Assembly (NCBI GenBank): GCA_002784245.1 | Contig: PFKL01000117.1 | Coordinates: 1-7,511, forward strand | Source of the DNA: Comamonadaceae bacterium CG_4_10_14_3_um_filter_60_75 | GTDB lineage: Bacteria > Pseudomonadota > Gammaproteobacteria > Burkholderiales > Burkholderiaceae_C | DNA length: 7,511 bases | Reading direction: 5' to 3' | Shown here: positions 1-6,460 of the stretch, one piece after another | Layout of the letters: every line of letters begins with the position of its first letter | Position numbering within the stretch: the stretch's first letter is position 1 | Position numbers and translations under genes: made by a program | The notes under the pieces: model-generated | What the model was told of the DNA's origin: nothing | Databases searched by the model: none | Seen by the model: only the letters and a program-made list of their open reading frames with translations

Positions 1-390
1 GGCACAAAGGCTGGCAACCTGCTGATCACGGATGCCATGAATTTTCGTATTCAATCGCTCAGCCCTGAGGGCAAGTTTTTGTGGCAGTTTGGCAAAAATG
101 GCAACGGCACGGGTGACTTGGCATCACCCAAGGGCGTGGCTTCTGACAGTGCGGGGCACGTGTATGTGGTAGATGCGCTGTTTGATGCAGTCCAGATTTT
201 TGATCGGCAAGGCCAACTGTTACTGGCTTTTGGCGAGCATGGCACGGCACGGGGCCAGTTCACCTTGCCGCGTGGCATCTTTATTGCAAGTGACGACAAA
301 GTCTATGTGGCAGACGCATACAACCAACGTGTGCAGGTGTTTTTGGGTGCCGTTGCCAGTCGCCCGGTGACCAAGGAGAGTTTGAAATGA
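1..390 (+). CDS. NHL-repeat beta-propeller protein, C-terminal part (5' end outside window)
   Basis: The frame is open from base 1 to the TGA at 388-390, so only the last 129 residues are visible and the true start lies upstream. Three NHL-type blade units can be seen, at about residues 7-31 (LLITDAMNFRIQSLSPEGKF), 51-78 (HVYVVDALFDAVQIFDRQGQ) and 88-105 (KVYVADAYNQRVQVFL). They are separated by the usual G-x-F-x-x-P-x-G linkers (GQFTLPRGI at about 86-93). NHL repeats form beta-propellers that act as binding scaffolds. In metal-reducing bacteria such proteins are often encoded beside multiheme cytochromes. The gene ends in an ATGA overlap with the cytochrome gene, so the two are probably one operon with coupled translation. 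A periplasmic or extracellular site is likely, but the signal peptide region is outside the window. No enzyme activity is claimed. Confidence 0.85.
   Translation, partial: GTKAGNLLITDAMNFRIQSLSPEGKFLWQFGKNGNGTGDLASPKGVASDSAGHVYVVDALFDAVQIFDRQGQLLLAFGEHGTARGQFTLPRGIFIASDDKVYVADAYNQRVQVFLGAVASRPVTKESLK
373..378 (+). promoter_or_regulatory. Shine-Dalgarno site for the multiheme cytochrome
   Basis: AAGGAG lies inside the last codons of the NHL gene, 8 bases before the ATG at 387 and 11 before the next in-frame ATG at 390. The spacing favours 387, whose ATG overlaps the upstream TGA as ATGA. This supports translational coupling of the two genes. Confidence 0.7.
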
Positions 391-2090
391 TGCATCGAAT
401 GGTTCGTCTGGCCGGTTTGAGCCTGGCCATGGTCTGGCTGGTGGCCGTGCCGTTTTCTGTGGGTGCGGGCTCCAATATTGCCAGCACGGTGCACAACTTG
501 ACCCCCACTGGGCCGGGTAACTTCAAAGCGCCTGAGTCCACGGGTTTGTGCGTGTTTTGCCACACACCGCACAGTTCCAACCCGCAACGCAGCCTGTGGA
601 ACCGGGAATTGTCTGCCGCCACTTACGAGCTTTACACCAGCAGCACACTGCTTGCGCAAGTCAAACAGCCTACCGGCAGTTCACGCCTGTGCCTGTCTTG
701 CCATGACGGCACTCTGGCCATGGGTAACCTGTTGCGGCCAGGTGGCGTACGGCCGACATTGGGGTTTCTGACTGGCAAGGCGGCGTTGGGCACCAACCTG
801 TCAGCAGACCACCCGGTATCTTTTGTTTACGACGCCGCATTGGCAACTGCGCGTGGCGAGCTGGCGTTTCCGTCGGTTTTGACCGGTGCGATCAAGCTCG
901 ATCAAAACCACGAGATGCAGTGCACCAGTTGCCACGACGCGCACGAAGACCGGCATGCCAAATTCATGCGGATGGACACGCGCAATGGTGCGCTGTGCGT
1001 CACTTGCCACAAGCCGACAGGTTGGGAAAACTCGACCCACGCCACGTCCAGTGCGACCTGGAACGGCACGGGTACCAGCCCATGGCCCGGCAGCGCCTAC
1101 CCAACGGTGGCTGAGAATGCGTGCAGCAGTTGTCACAAGCCACACACAGCAGGGCACGCCAAGGCACTGTTGGCTCAGCCTGGCGAAGTGGCCAACTGCA
1201 TGGTGTGTCATGGCGGTGCAGTCGCTGCGCGCAACCTGCAAAATGAATTTTCAAAATTGTCCAGCCACCCCATCAGCGCCGCTGAATGGACACATACCCC
1301 CAATGAAAAGCCAATGGAGATGGCGCGCCACGTGACTTGCGCTGACTGCCACAACCCACACGCCAGCAACAACACGCCAGCAGCCGTGGCAACCGATGTG
1401 ACAGGTCGACTGCTGGGCGTGCGCGGGATCAGTCAGGCTGGGGGGGTGCTCATTCCGGCCACAAAAGAATACGAAGTTTGCTACAAATGCCATGGCTTGA
1501 GCGATGCCACAACGCAGTCGTTTCAGCGTCAGGACAACAACCGCAACGTGCTCAAGGAGTTTGATCCTAGTAACCAGTCGTATCACCCGGTGGTGGCGGT
1601 GGGCAAGAATGCCGGCATACAAAACCTGGTGACAGGCTATACAGCAAGCAGTCGTTTATTGTGTTCAAGTTGTCACAACAACGATGCCGCTGCGTCTGGC
1701 GGCACTGCGCCTGCCGGGCCCCACGGCTCCCAATACGCCCCCATTCTGGAGCGCCAGTACGACGCAGCAGACAACACGATTGAATCGCCCCAGAGCTATG
1801 CGCTGTGCTACAAGTGTCATGACCGCAATGCCCTGACGATCGACGTGGCTGGCAAGTTTCCGCACGCGCGGCATTTGGCCAAAAACACTTCCTGCGCGTC
1901 ATGCCACGATGCCCATGGGTCGCGCTATAACCCGCGCCTCATCAACTTCATGCTGTTTGACAAGAATGGGCTGCCAGTGGTGAGCAAATCTACCGCGCAA
2001 CAACGGCTGGAATACATCCCATCGGTCACCGGCGGGCAATGCTATTTGAGTTGCCACGGCGTGAACCACGAGCCGTCAACCGCCCCGTGA
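387..2090 (+). CDS. Secreted multiheme c-type cytochrome, doubled-CXXCH family, about 12 hemes
   Basis: The 567-residue protein starts with a Sec-type signal peptide: basic residues at 4-7, a hydrophobic core at about 8-22, and a plausible cleavage after A27 (SVGA/GS). Eleven CXXCH heme-attachment motifs begin at residues 55, 102, 179, 204, 246, 271, 318, 365, 426, 474 and 503. A twelfth candidate is CX3CH at 552-557. Several are followed by a second histidine (CHTPH, CHDAH, CHKPH, CHNPH), typical of the doubled CXXCH cytochrome family. HPV/HPI motifs at 142, 294 and 400 could supply distal ligands. Mature-region histidines outside the heme motifs number 19, enough for bis-His ligation of every heme. 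The protein should be matured in the periplasm by the cytochrome c maturation system and serve electron transfer across or outside the envelope. No transmembrane anchor or lipobox is seen. It overlaps the NHL gene by four bases. It does not obviously match a named cytochrome, so no symbol is given. Confidence 0.93.
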   Translation: MMHRMVRLAGLSLAMVWLVAVPFSVGAGSNIASTVHNLTPTGPGNFKAPESTGLCVFCHTPHSSNPQRSLWNRELSAATYELYTSSTLLAQVKQPTGSSRLCLSCHDGTLAMGNLLRPGGVRPTLGFLTGKAALGTNLSADHPVSFVYDAALATARGELAFPSVLTGAIKLDQNHEMQCTSCHDAHEDRHAKFMRMDTRNGALCVTCHKPTGWENSTHATSSATWNGTGTSPWPGSAYPTVAENACSSCHKPHTAGHAKALLAQPGEVANCMVCHGGAVAARNLQNEFSKLSSHPISAAEWTHTPNEKPMEMARHVTCADCHNPHASNNTPAAVATDVTGRLLGVRGISQAGGVLIPATKEYEVCYKCHGLSDATTQSFQRQDNNRNVLKEFDPSNQSYHPVVAVGKNAGIQNLVTGYTASSRLLCSSCHNNDAAASGGTAPAGPHGSQYAPILERQYDAADNTIESPQSYALCYKCHDRNALTIDVAGKFPHARHLAKNTSCASCHDAHGSRYNPRLINFMLFDKNGLPVVSKSTAQQRLEYIPSVTGGQCYLSCHGVNHEPSTAP

Positions 2091-2416
2091 TGGCCCCTGA
2101 ACTGCAACGTATGAACTCAACAATCGGCGAAACATGCGCTGGTACAGGGCTTGATGATTGATGCCCCTCTGCCTTGAAAAACGCGACGCTGCTCTTGCTT
2201 GAAGCGATTCGAATCAGATCACACCAGCCGTTCGGCCAGCTGCAAAGATGCGCGCAACGCGTCGTTGATACGGGTTTAACAACCATTTTCGGTGCATCTT
2301 TTTGATCCCTGCCAGATAAAGTGCTCAACCGAAAAAACTCACCCTGGCCATGACCTAGCGGCTGCATACCGCGCTTGGTCTCAAAGGTTTGCCTGCTCTC
2401 CATGGGCACTGAAATA
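2091..2416. other. Convergent intergenic spacer, possible decayed coding sequence
   Basis: This 326-base gap separates the cytochrome stop from the end of the leftward glycosyltransferase. I see no recognisable gene. An ATG at 2090 overlaps the cytochrome stop as TGATG and opens a 23-codon frame ending with TGA at 2159-2161. It has no Shine-Dalgarno site. After that single stop the same frame is open again for 47 codons, to a TGA at 2303-2305. A minus-strand frame is also open across the region from 2409 and continues into the cytochrome gene, with no family recognised. One short hairpin is present (CAACG-CGT-CGTTG, 2255-2267) but no T-run follows, so no canonical intrinsic terminator is visible for either gene. 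The spacer may hold the worn remains of a gene or insertion. Confidence 0.4.
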
Positions 2417-3604
2417 CTACTGCGCTCGAATGGAATTGAACAGCCGCAGTTGTCCCTGCGTGGTGGCGTCCCACGAGAAGGTTTCGGCGTGGGCGCGGGT
2501 GGCTTCGCGGGCGGGGTAGTTGGCCATCAAGGCGCGCCATGCTTCGGCCAGCGCCGGGCCTGTGCGCGCGGCCATGAGCAGACCGGCCGCTGGTGTACTG
2601 ACGACTTCTGGCGTGCCCCAGATGTCGGTGGCAATGACGGGTGTGCCGCAGGCCATGGCTTCCAGCAAAACGTTGGCCCAGCCTTCGCGGCTGGAGCACA
2701 GCGCCAGCGCATCGGCGGCGCTGTACCACCATTTCAAATCGGCCTGTGGCACAACGCCGGCAAATCGCACGCGGTCGGCAACGCCGAGTTTTTCAGCCTG
2801 GCGCTGCAGCGCGGCACGCTCGGGGCCGCTGCCAGCAATGAGCAGGCGCACACCGGGCAGTTGTACCAACGCCTCAACGGCGATGTGGTGGCCTTTGCGT
2901 TCGATCAGATGACCCACACTGAGCAGTAATTGGGCGTGCTCGGGCAGGCCCAGTTTTTGGCGCGCAAGTTCACGTGGCTCGGGCACAAAGCGTTGCAGGT
3001 CGACGCCGTTGCGCAGCGTATGCAGCTTGGCGGGGTCGGCACCCAGGGCGCGCAGGCTGTCCATGAGGGCCTGGCAGACGCCGATAGACGCACCGGCGGC
3101 GGCGGCGGTTTGCAGGATCAGCTTGCGCGGATAGGGGTAGTCTGGAATGAGGTTGAGGTCTGTGCCACGCGCGGTGACCACAAAGGGCTTGCCAAGCGCT
3201 TTGGCGATGATGCCGGCGGCCACGCCGTCTGGGTAGTAGTAGTGCGCGTCGATGAGGTCAAAGTCAAAGCCGTCGCGGATGCGTTTCTTGACCCAAGGCA
3301 GCGCGGCCATAGCCAGGGTATGCGGGGCGATGTTCATGCCGACTTTGGGCGGCAGCAGGTAGCGCGGGTGGTAGACGTCAAGGCCGTTGCGTTGTTCAAA
3401 AGCTGGCGTGGCGGCAAACAGACCGTAGTCGCCAAAGCGCGCGCCTTTGAAAGGGAACCAGGGCACAGGTGCGACAACTTTGGCCTGCACCTGGCCGGTC
3501 TTGACGAGTTCGCGCAAACGAGTCTCAACGAAAATACCATGAATAGGCCGAACGGCGCTGGGGAAAAGGGTGCTGAACAGCAGGATGCGGATGGGCGGCG
3601 TCAT
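2417..3604 (-). CDS. Glycosyltransferase, GT4 family (GT-B fold, retaining)
   Basis: The 395-residue protein has the two-lobed GT4 layout. The N-terminal lobe opens with IRILLFSTLFPSAVRPIHG (residues 5-23), which fits a GT4 acceptor-side domain, and has HYYYPDGVAAGIIAKALGKP at 121-140. The C-terminal lobe has LRNGVDLQRF at 197-206, the nucleotide-sugar-binding strand SVGHLIERKGHH at 229-240, LLIAGSGPER at 254-263, and the EX7E signature with E307 and E315 in SREGWANVLLEAMACGTPVI. It should transfer a sugar from a nucleotide donor to a lipid-linked glycan at the inner face of the membrane; donor and acceptor cannot be told from sequence. The frame stays open upstream to an ATG at 3721, but that extension overlaps the flippase and lacks family-like sequence, so the ATG at 3604 is preferred. 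No clear Shine-Dalgarno site precedes it. It lies 31 bases after the flippase stop, probably in one transcript. Confidence 0.9.
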   Translation of the reverse strand: MTPPIRILLFSTLFPSAVRPIHGIFVETRLRELVKTGQVQAKVVAPVPWFPFKGARFGDYGLFAATPAFEQRNGLDVYHPRYLLPPKVGMNIAPHTLAMAALPWVKKRIRDGFDFDLIDAHYYYPDGVAAGIIAKALGKPFVVTARGTDLNLIPDYPYPRKLILQTAAAAGASIGVCQALMDSLRALGADPAKLHTLRNGVDLQRFVPEPRELARQKLGLPEHAQLLLSVGHLIERKGHHIAVEALVQLPGVRLLIAGSGPERAALQRQAEKLGVADRVRFAGVVPQADLKWWYSAADALALCSSREGWANVLLEAMACGTPVIATDIWGTPEVVSTPAAGLLMAARTGPALAEAWRALMANYPAREATRAHAETFSWDATTQGQLRLFNSIRAQ

Positions 3605-3635
3605 GGGGCGAATTATGGGTGAAGCCCGTCGGTCG

Positions 3636-5057
3636 TCAGTGCGAGCAGCGCGAAGCAATCCATCTATCCAGCAAAAAAGCAGTGCCAAGATAAGCCACCG
3701 CGCCAGTGGCGATCTGCGCAAACAAACCGCCCCACGTCGGTACGGTCAGCTCAAGAAGCAGCCGGATCGCAAAGACCACAGCGATCATGACCAAGGCAGC
3801 CAACAGCGGCACTTGCACCGCCTGCAAGACTTGCAAGGCGCGCAAGCCAAGCACCCGGCTGATCGGTCTGAAGTTAACCAGCAACACAGCCGGCACACCC
3901 ACCACCCAGGCGCCGGCCAAACCAACAGCGCCCCACTGCGCACCAACCAGAAAACACAGCGGCAAGATCAAGGCGGCGGTCAGGGTGTTCCTGAAACCAA
4001 CGTCAGCCCGACCAGAGGCGTTGATGGCGGTAGAAAACAGCGCGCTGATCAGTCGCAGCGGCATGACGATCGCTACCAACTGCAGGGGCAACACGGCATC
4101 GACCCAATTCGGCCCGATCACCAAGGGCACAAAGTCTGGTGCAACGCAGGCCAGGCCGTAGATTAAGGGCAGGGTCAGGTACGCCAGCCAACGCAAGGCA
4201 TCAAGCAAGCCCTGCTGCATTTGTGCGCGCTGGTCCTGGATGCGCGAGATGGCGCTGAAGGCAACCTGGTTAACGATGCTCATGGCTTTGTTGACGGGCA
4301 AGCTGGCCAGATGCAGGGCGACGGTGTACAAGCCCAATGCGTCTTTACCCAAGAGCTTGGCGCCGATGAAGACGTCAGCCTGCGACATGAAAAACGATAC
4401 AAACCGCCCTGCCGTAAGGTAGCTGCCAAAGGACAACAAGGTGGCGGCTTGCCTGAAGTACAGGTTGGGCGGCACGCGCCGTGGATTGAGCGCGACAAAG
4501 ATGGCCGTGCGCACCACCGCACCAACCAGATTGCCCAGCACCAGCGACCAGACACCGTAGCCAGCGACCGCCAGAACCAGCGTGGCCAGACTGTTCACCA
4601 GCGTGCCGACGAGTTCGACCAGCGACAAGGGTTTGAAAGCCAAGGCGCGCTGCATCATGGATTCGGGGACGATGCTGGCCGCGTTGAGGACAAACTGCAA
4701 GCCAGCCACGGTCAACAGGTCAGCCAGGCGCGGTTCGTTGAAGAATTGACCGATCCGGGGTGCGGCCAAGGCCAGCAGAGCGCTGAGGCACAGCCCCAGA
4801 ATCAGCATGGCCCCGTACACAGCGCCAATGCGACGGTCGTCAAGGTCTTTGGCTTGAACCAGCGCTGCCCCAAGGCCGAATTCGTTGAAAGTTGACAGAA
4901 ACGCAATCACCACACTGGCCATGGCCATCAGGCCATAGTCGCCCGGCGCCAGCAGGCGAATCACATACAGGGTGACAACCCAGCTGAACGCCTGGCTGGC
5001 GGCCTTGCCAAACGCCGTCCACTTGAGGCTGCTGGTGATTTTCTGTTGGAGCGACAC
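3636..5057 (-). CDS. Polysaccharide flippase, MOP superfamily (Wzx/WzxC-like)
   Basis: This polytopic inner-membrane protein (473 residues from the chosen start) is rich in hydrophobic helices along its whole length, about 12-14 segments. Family marks near the N-terminus are the amphipathic start SLQQKITSSLKWTAFGKAAS (2-21), RLLAPGDYGLMAMA (34-47) and FGLGAALVQ (60-68). These match the Polysacc_synt group that flips undecaprenyl-linked oligosaccharides from the cytoplasmic to the periplasmic face. The open frame runs up to an ATG at 5357, but the extra 100 residues are low-quality, Arg/Pro/Cys-rich and overlap the divergent glycosyltransferase. The GTG at 5057 gives exactly the usual family N-terminus, so it is taken as the start. 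There is no Shine-Dalgarno site before it; a CATAAT box sits just 6 bases upstream, raising the possibility of a leaderless message. Together with the downstream glycosyltransferase it forms the leftward arm of the exopolysaccharide locus. Confidence 0.9.
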   Translation of the reverse strand: MSLQQKITSSLKWTAFGKAASQAFSWVVTLYVIRLLAPGDYGLMAMASVVIAFLSTFNEFGLGAALVQAKDLDDRRIGAVYGAMLILGLCLSALLALAAPRIGQFFNEPRLADLLTVAGLQFVLNAASIVPESMMQRALAFKPLSLVELVGTLVNSLATLVLAVAGYGVWSLVLGNLVGAVVRTAIFVALNPRRVPPNLYFRQAATLLSFGSYLTAGRFVSFFMSQADVFIGAKLLGKDALGLYTVALHLASLPVNKAMSIVNQVAFSAISRIQDQRAQMQQGLLDALRWLAYLTLPLIYGLACVAPDFVPLVIGPNWVDAVLPLQLVAIVMPLRLISALFSTAINASGRADVGFRNTLTAALILPLCFLVGAQWGAVGLAGAWVVGVPAVLLVNFRPISRVLGLRALQVLQAVQVPLLAALVMIAVVFAIRLLLELTVPTWGGLFAQIATGAVAYLGTAFLLDRWIASRCSH

Positions 5058-5084
5058 AGGCAGATTATGAATTGCAACTGCCTG
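5057..5084. repeat. Perfect inverted repeat, candidate operator in the divergent spacer
   Basis: CAGGCAG (5057-5063) and CTGCCTG (5078-5084) are perfect inverted copies separated by 14 bases. Half-site centres are 21 bp apart, about two helical turns, as expected for a dimeric regulator. The left arm begins at the first base of the flippase GTG codon. The core is AT-rich and contains CATAAT on the minus strand. It could be a DNA operator controlling both directions, or an RNA hairpin over the flippase start. A 7-bp match in a short spacer can also arise by chance. Confidence 0.35.
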
Positions 5085-5125
5085 GGAGTTGTGTATTCCT
5101 GCGTTGTAATAGCGCCATGGACGAC

Positions 5126-5130
5126 AAGGA
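5126..5130 (+). promoter_or_regulatory. Shine-Dalgarno site favouring the GTG start at 5138
   Basis: AAGGA lies 7 bases before GTG at 5138. The upstream in-frame ATG at 5117 has no comparable site in front of it. This decides the start of the rightward glycosyltransferase in favour of GTG. Confidence 0.5.
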
Positions 5131-5137
5131 CGTGCGC

Positions 5138-6409
5138 GTGAAAAAAGTTTTAATGGTGGCTTTCCACTTTCCACCGCAGGCGGGCAGCAGTGGCGTGCAG
5201 CGCACGCTACGATTTGTGCAGCATTTGCCAGCGCTGGGCTGGCAGCCTTTGGTGTTGACGGCGAACACGCTGGCCTACGACCAAACCAACAGCCACCTGC
5301 TGGCCGACGTACCCGCAGGCACCGTGGTACGGCGCGCCTTGGCGTTGGACACGGCACGGCATTTGCAGGTGGCCGGGCGCTATTGGGCAGCCATGGCGCG
5401 GCCCGACCGCTGGATGAGTTGGCGCTGGGACGCGGTGCGACAGGGGCTGGCGATGGTGCGCGCGTTCAAGCCAGATGCGATCTGGTCAACTTACCCCATT
5501 GCAACAGCGCACGTCATTGGTGCCGAGCTGGCGCGCCAGACCAGGTTGCCGTGGGTGGCGGATTTTCGTGACCCGATGGCGCAAGAGGGCTACCCGAGCG
5601 ACCCGCGCACCTGGCAGGCGTTTGAACGCATTGAAGCGACTGCAGCACGGCAGGCACGCTGGTGCGTATTCACCACGCCCAGTGCGGCGTGCCTTTACCA
5701 GCAACGCTACCCGCAGGCGGCGCAGCGCATGATGGTGCTGGAAAATGGCTATGACGAAGAAAGTTTTTTGCAAGCCGGGGCCTTGGATGCACCGCGTTTG
5801 CTGGCCACTGATTTGCCAGCGGTGCGCAACCGGCCTGCGCTGCTGTTGCACAGCGGTATCGTCTATCCCTCAGAGCGCGACCCTGCTGCGTTGTTTGTGG
5901 CGCTGGGTCAATTGGCGCAGTCCGGTGCGGTTGGGCCGGAGGATTTGATGATCAGGTTTAGGGCAGCGGTGCATGAAGATCTGCTGCGCGACCTGGCCAT
6001 GCGCCACAACGTGCAGGCGCTGGTGGAAATTTGCCCCGCCCTGCCTTACCGCGAAGCGCTGGCCGAGATGCTGAACGCAGACACACTGTTGTTGATGCAG
6101 GCAAGCAATTGCAACGCGCAAATTCCCGCCAAGTTTTATGAGTATCTGCGTGCTGGCAAGCCGCTGCTGGGCTTGACCGACCCGGCAGGTGATACCGCCG
6201 CAGCCATGCGCAGCGCGGGCTTGCCCAACACTGCACGGCTCGATAACGCGCCCGAGATCGCGCAGGCATTGCAGCAACTGCTGCGCGAGCTGCGCCTCGG
6301 CCAGGCAGCCAGGCCGGGTTTGTCAGCAATACAGCAAGCGTCCCGGACCGCACGTGCGCAGACGCTGGCGCAAATGTTGAACGAGGCCAGCAGCGAGAAA
6401 TCGCCATAG
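5138..6409 (+). CDS. Glycosyltransferase, GT-B-like (GT4-related, no EX7E)
   Basis: The 423-residue protein begins KKVLMVAFHFPPQAGSSGVQ, a hallmark N-terminus of a glycosyltransferase subgroup common in exopolysaccharide clusters. Other landmarks are WVADFRDP at 139-146, TTPSAACLYQQRYP at 179-192, LENGYDEESF at 201-210, LHSGIVYPSERDP at 237-249 and IPAKFYEYLRAGKP at 329-342. The last aligns with the second glutamate of the GT4 EX7E motif, but the residue eight places before E335 is alanine, so the classical pair is incomplete. It likely transfers a sugar to the growing lipid-linked unit in the cytoplasm; donor and acceptor are unknown. GTG at 5138 is chosen for its AAGGA site and family-like N-terminus. 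ATG at 5117 would add seven residues, and the frame opens at ATG 5072. It is transcribed divergently from the flippase and followed 51 bases later by ugd. Confidence 0.87.
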   Translation: MKKVLMVAFHFPPQAGSSGVQRTLRFVQHLPALGWQPLVLTANTLAYDQTNSHLLADVPAGTVVRRALALDTARHLQVAGRYWAAMARPDRWMSWRWDAVRQGLAMVRAFKPDAIWSTYPIATAHVIGAELARQTRLPWVADFRDPMAQEGYPSDPRTWQAFERIEATAARQARWCVFTTPSAACLYQQRYPQAAQRMMVLENGYDEESFLQAGALDAPRLLATDLPAVRNRPALLLHSGIVYPSERDPAALFVALGQLAQSGAVGPEDLMIRFRAAVHEDLLRDLAMRHNVQALVEICPALPYREALAEMLNADTLLLMQASNCNAQIPAKFYEYLRAGKPLLGLTDPAGDTAAAMRSAGLPNTARLDNAPEIAQALQQLLRELRLGQAARPGLSAIQQASRTARAQTLAQMLNEASSEKSP

Positions 6410-6414
6410 CAGCC

Positions 6415-6443
6415 GTGACGATCCATTTTTGTTCGTTCATAAT
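6415..6443 (+). promoter_or_regulatory. Possible sigma-70 promoter before ugd
   Basis: GTGACG (6415-6420) and CATAAT (6438-6443) are spaced by 17 bases, matching four and five of six consensus positions. A start about 7 bases downstream would fall inside the ribosome binding site of ugd, which counts against it. The alternative is read-through from the upstream glycosyltransferase gene. Confidence 0.25.
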
Positions 6444-6448
6444 AATGA

Positions 6449-6454
6449 AAGGAG
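6449..6454 (+). promoter_or_regulatory. Shine-Dalgarno site for ugd
   Basis: AAGGAG is placed 6 bases before the ATG at 6461, a strong and well-spaced site that fixes the ugd start. Confidence 0.8.
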
Positions 6455-6460
6455 TGGTCT

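Noticed and set aside
281..659. Minus-strand frames of more than 110 codons across the NHL-cytochrome junction
   Set aside because: They lie opposite two genes with clear protein family signatures and show no motif of their own.
2255..2267. CAACG-CGT-CGTTG hairpin as a terminator between the convergent genes
   Set aside because: The stem is only five base pairs and no T-run follows on either strand.
3092..3107. GGC triplet repeat
   Set aside because: It encodes an alanine run in the GT4 glycosyltransferase (about residues 167-170) and is in frame; ordinary for GC-rich coding DNA.
2930..3622. A 230-codon plus-strand open frame opposite the GT4 glycosyltransferase
   Set aside because: It is an antisense shadow of a GC-rich coding strand; the translation has no recognisable motif, while the minus strand encodes a complete GT4 protein.
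3605..3721. Extension of the GT4 glycosyltransferase to ATG 3721, with a hydrophobic stretch resembling a signal peptide
   Set aside because: It overlaps the end of the flippase gene and the sugar-transferase fold starts only after the ATG at 3604; the hydrophobic look comes from the overlapping coding sequence.
4221..4895. A 224-codon plus-strand open frame opposite the flippase
   Set aside because: Its product is Gln/His-rich and polar, as expected from reading hydrophobic membrane-protein codons backwards; the minus strand carries a clear flippase.
5058..5357. 100-residue N-terminal extension of the flippase frame to an ATG at 5357
   Set aside because: It is Arg/Pro/Cys-rich, unlike the family, and lies antisense to the divergent glycosyltransferase; the GTG at 5057 gives the normal N-terminus.
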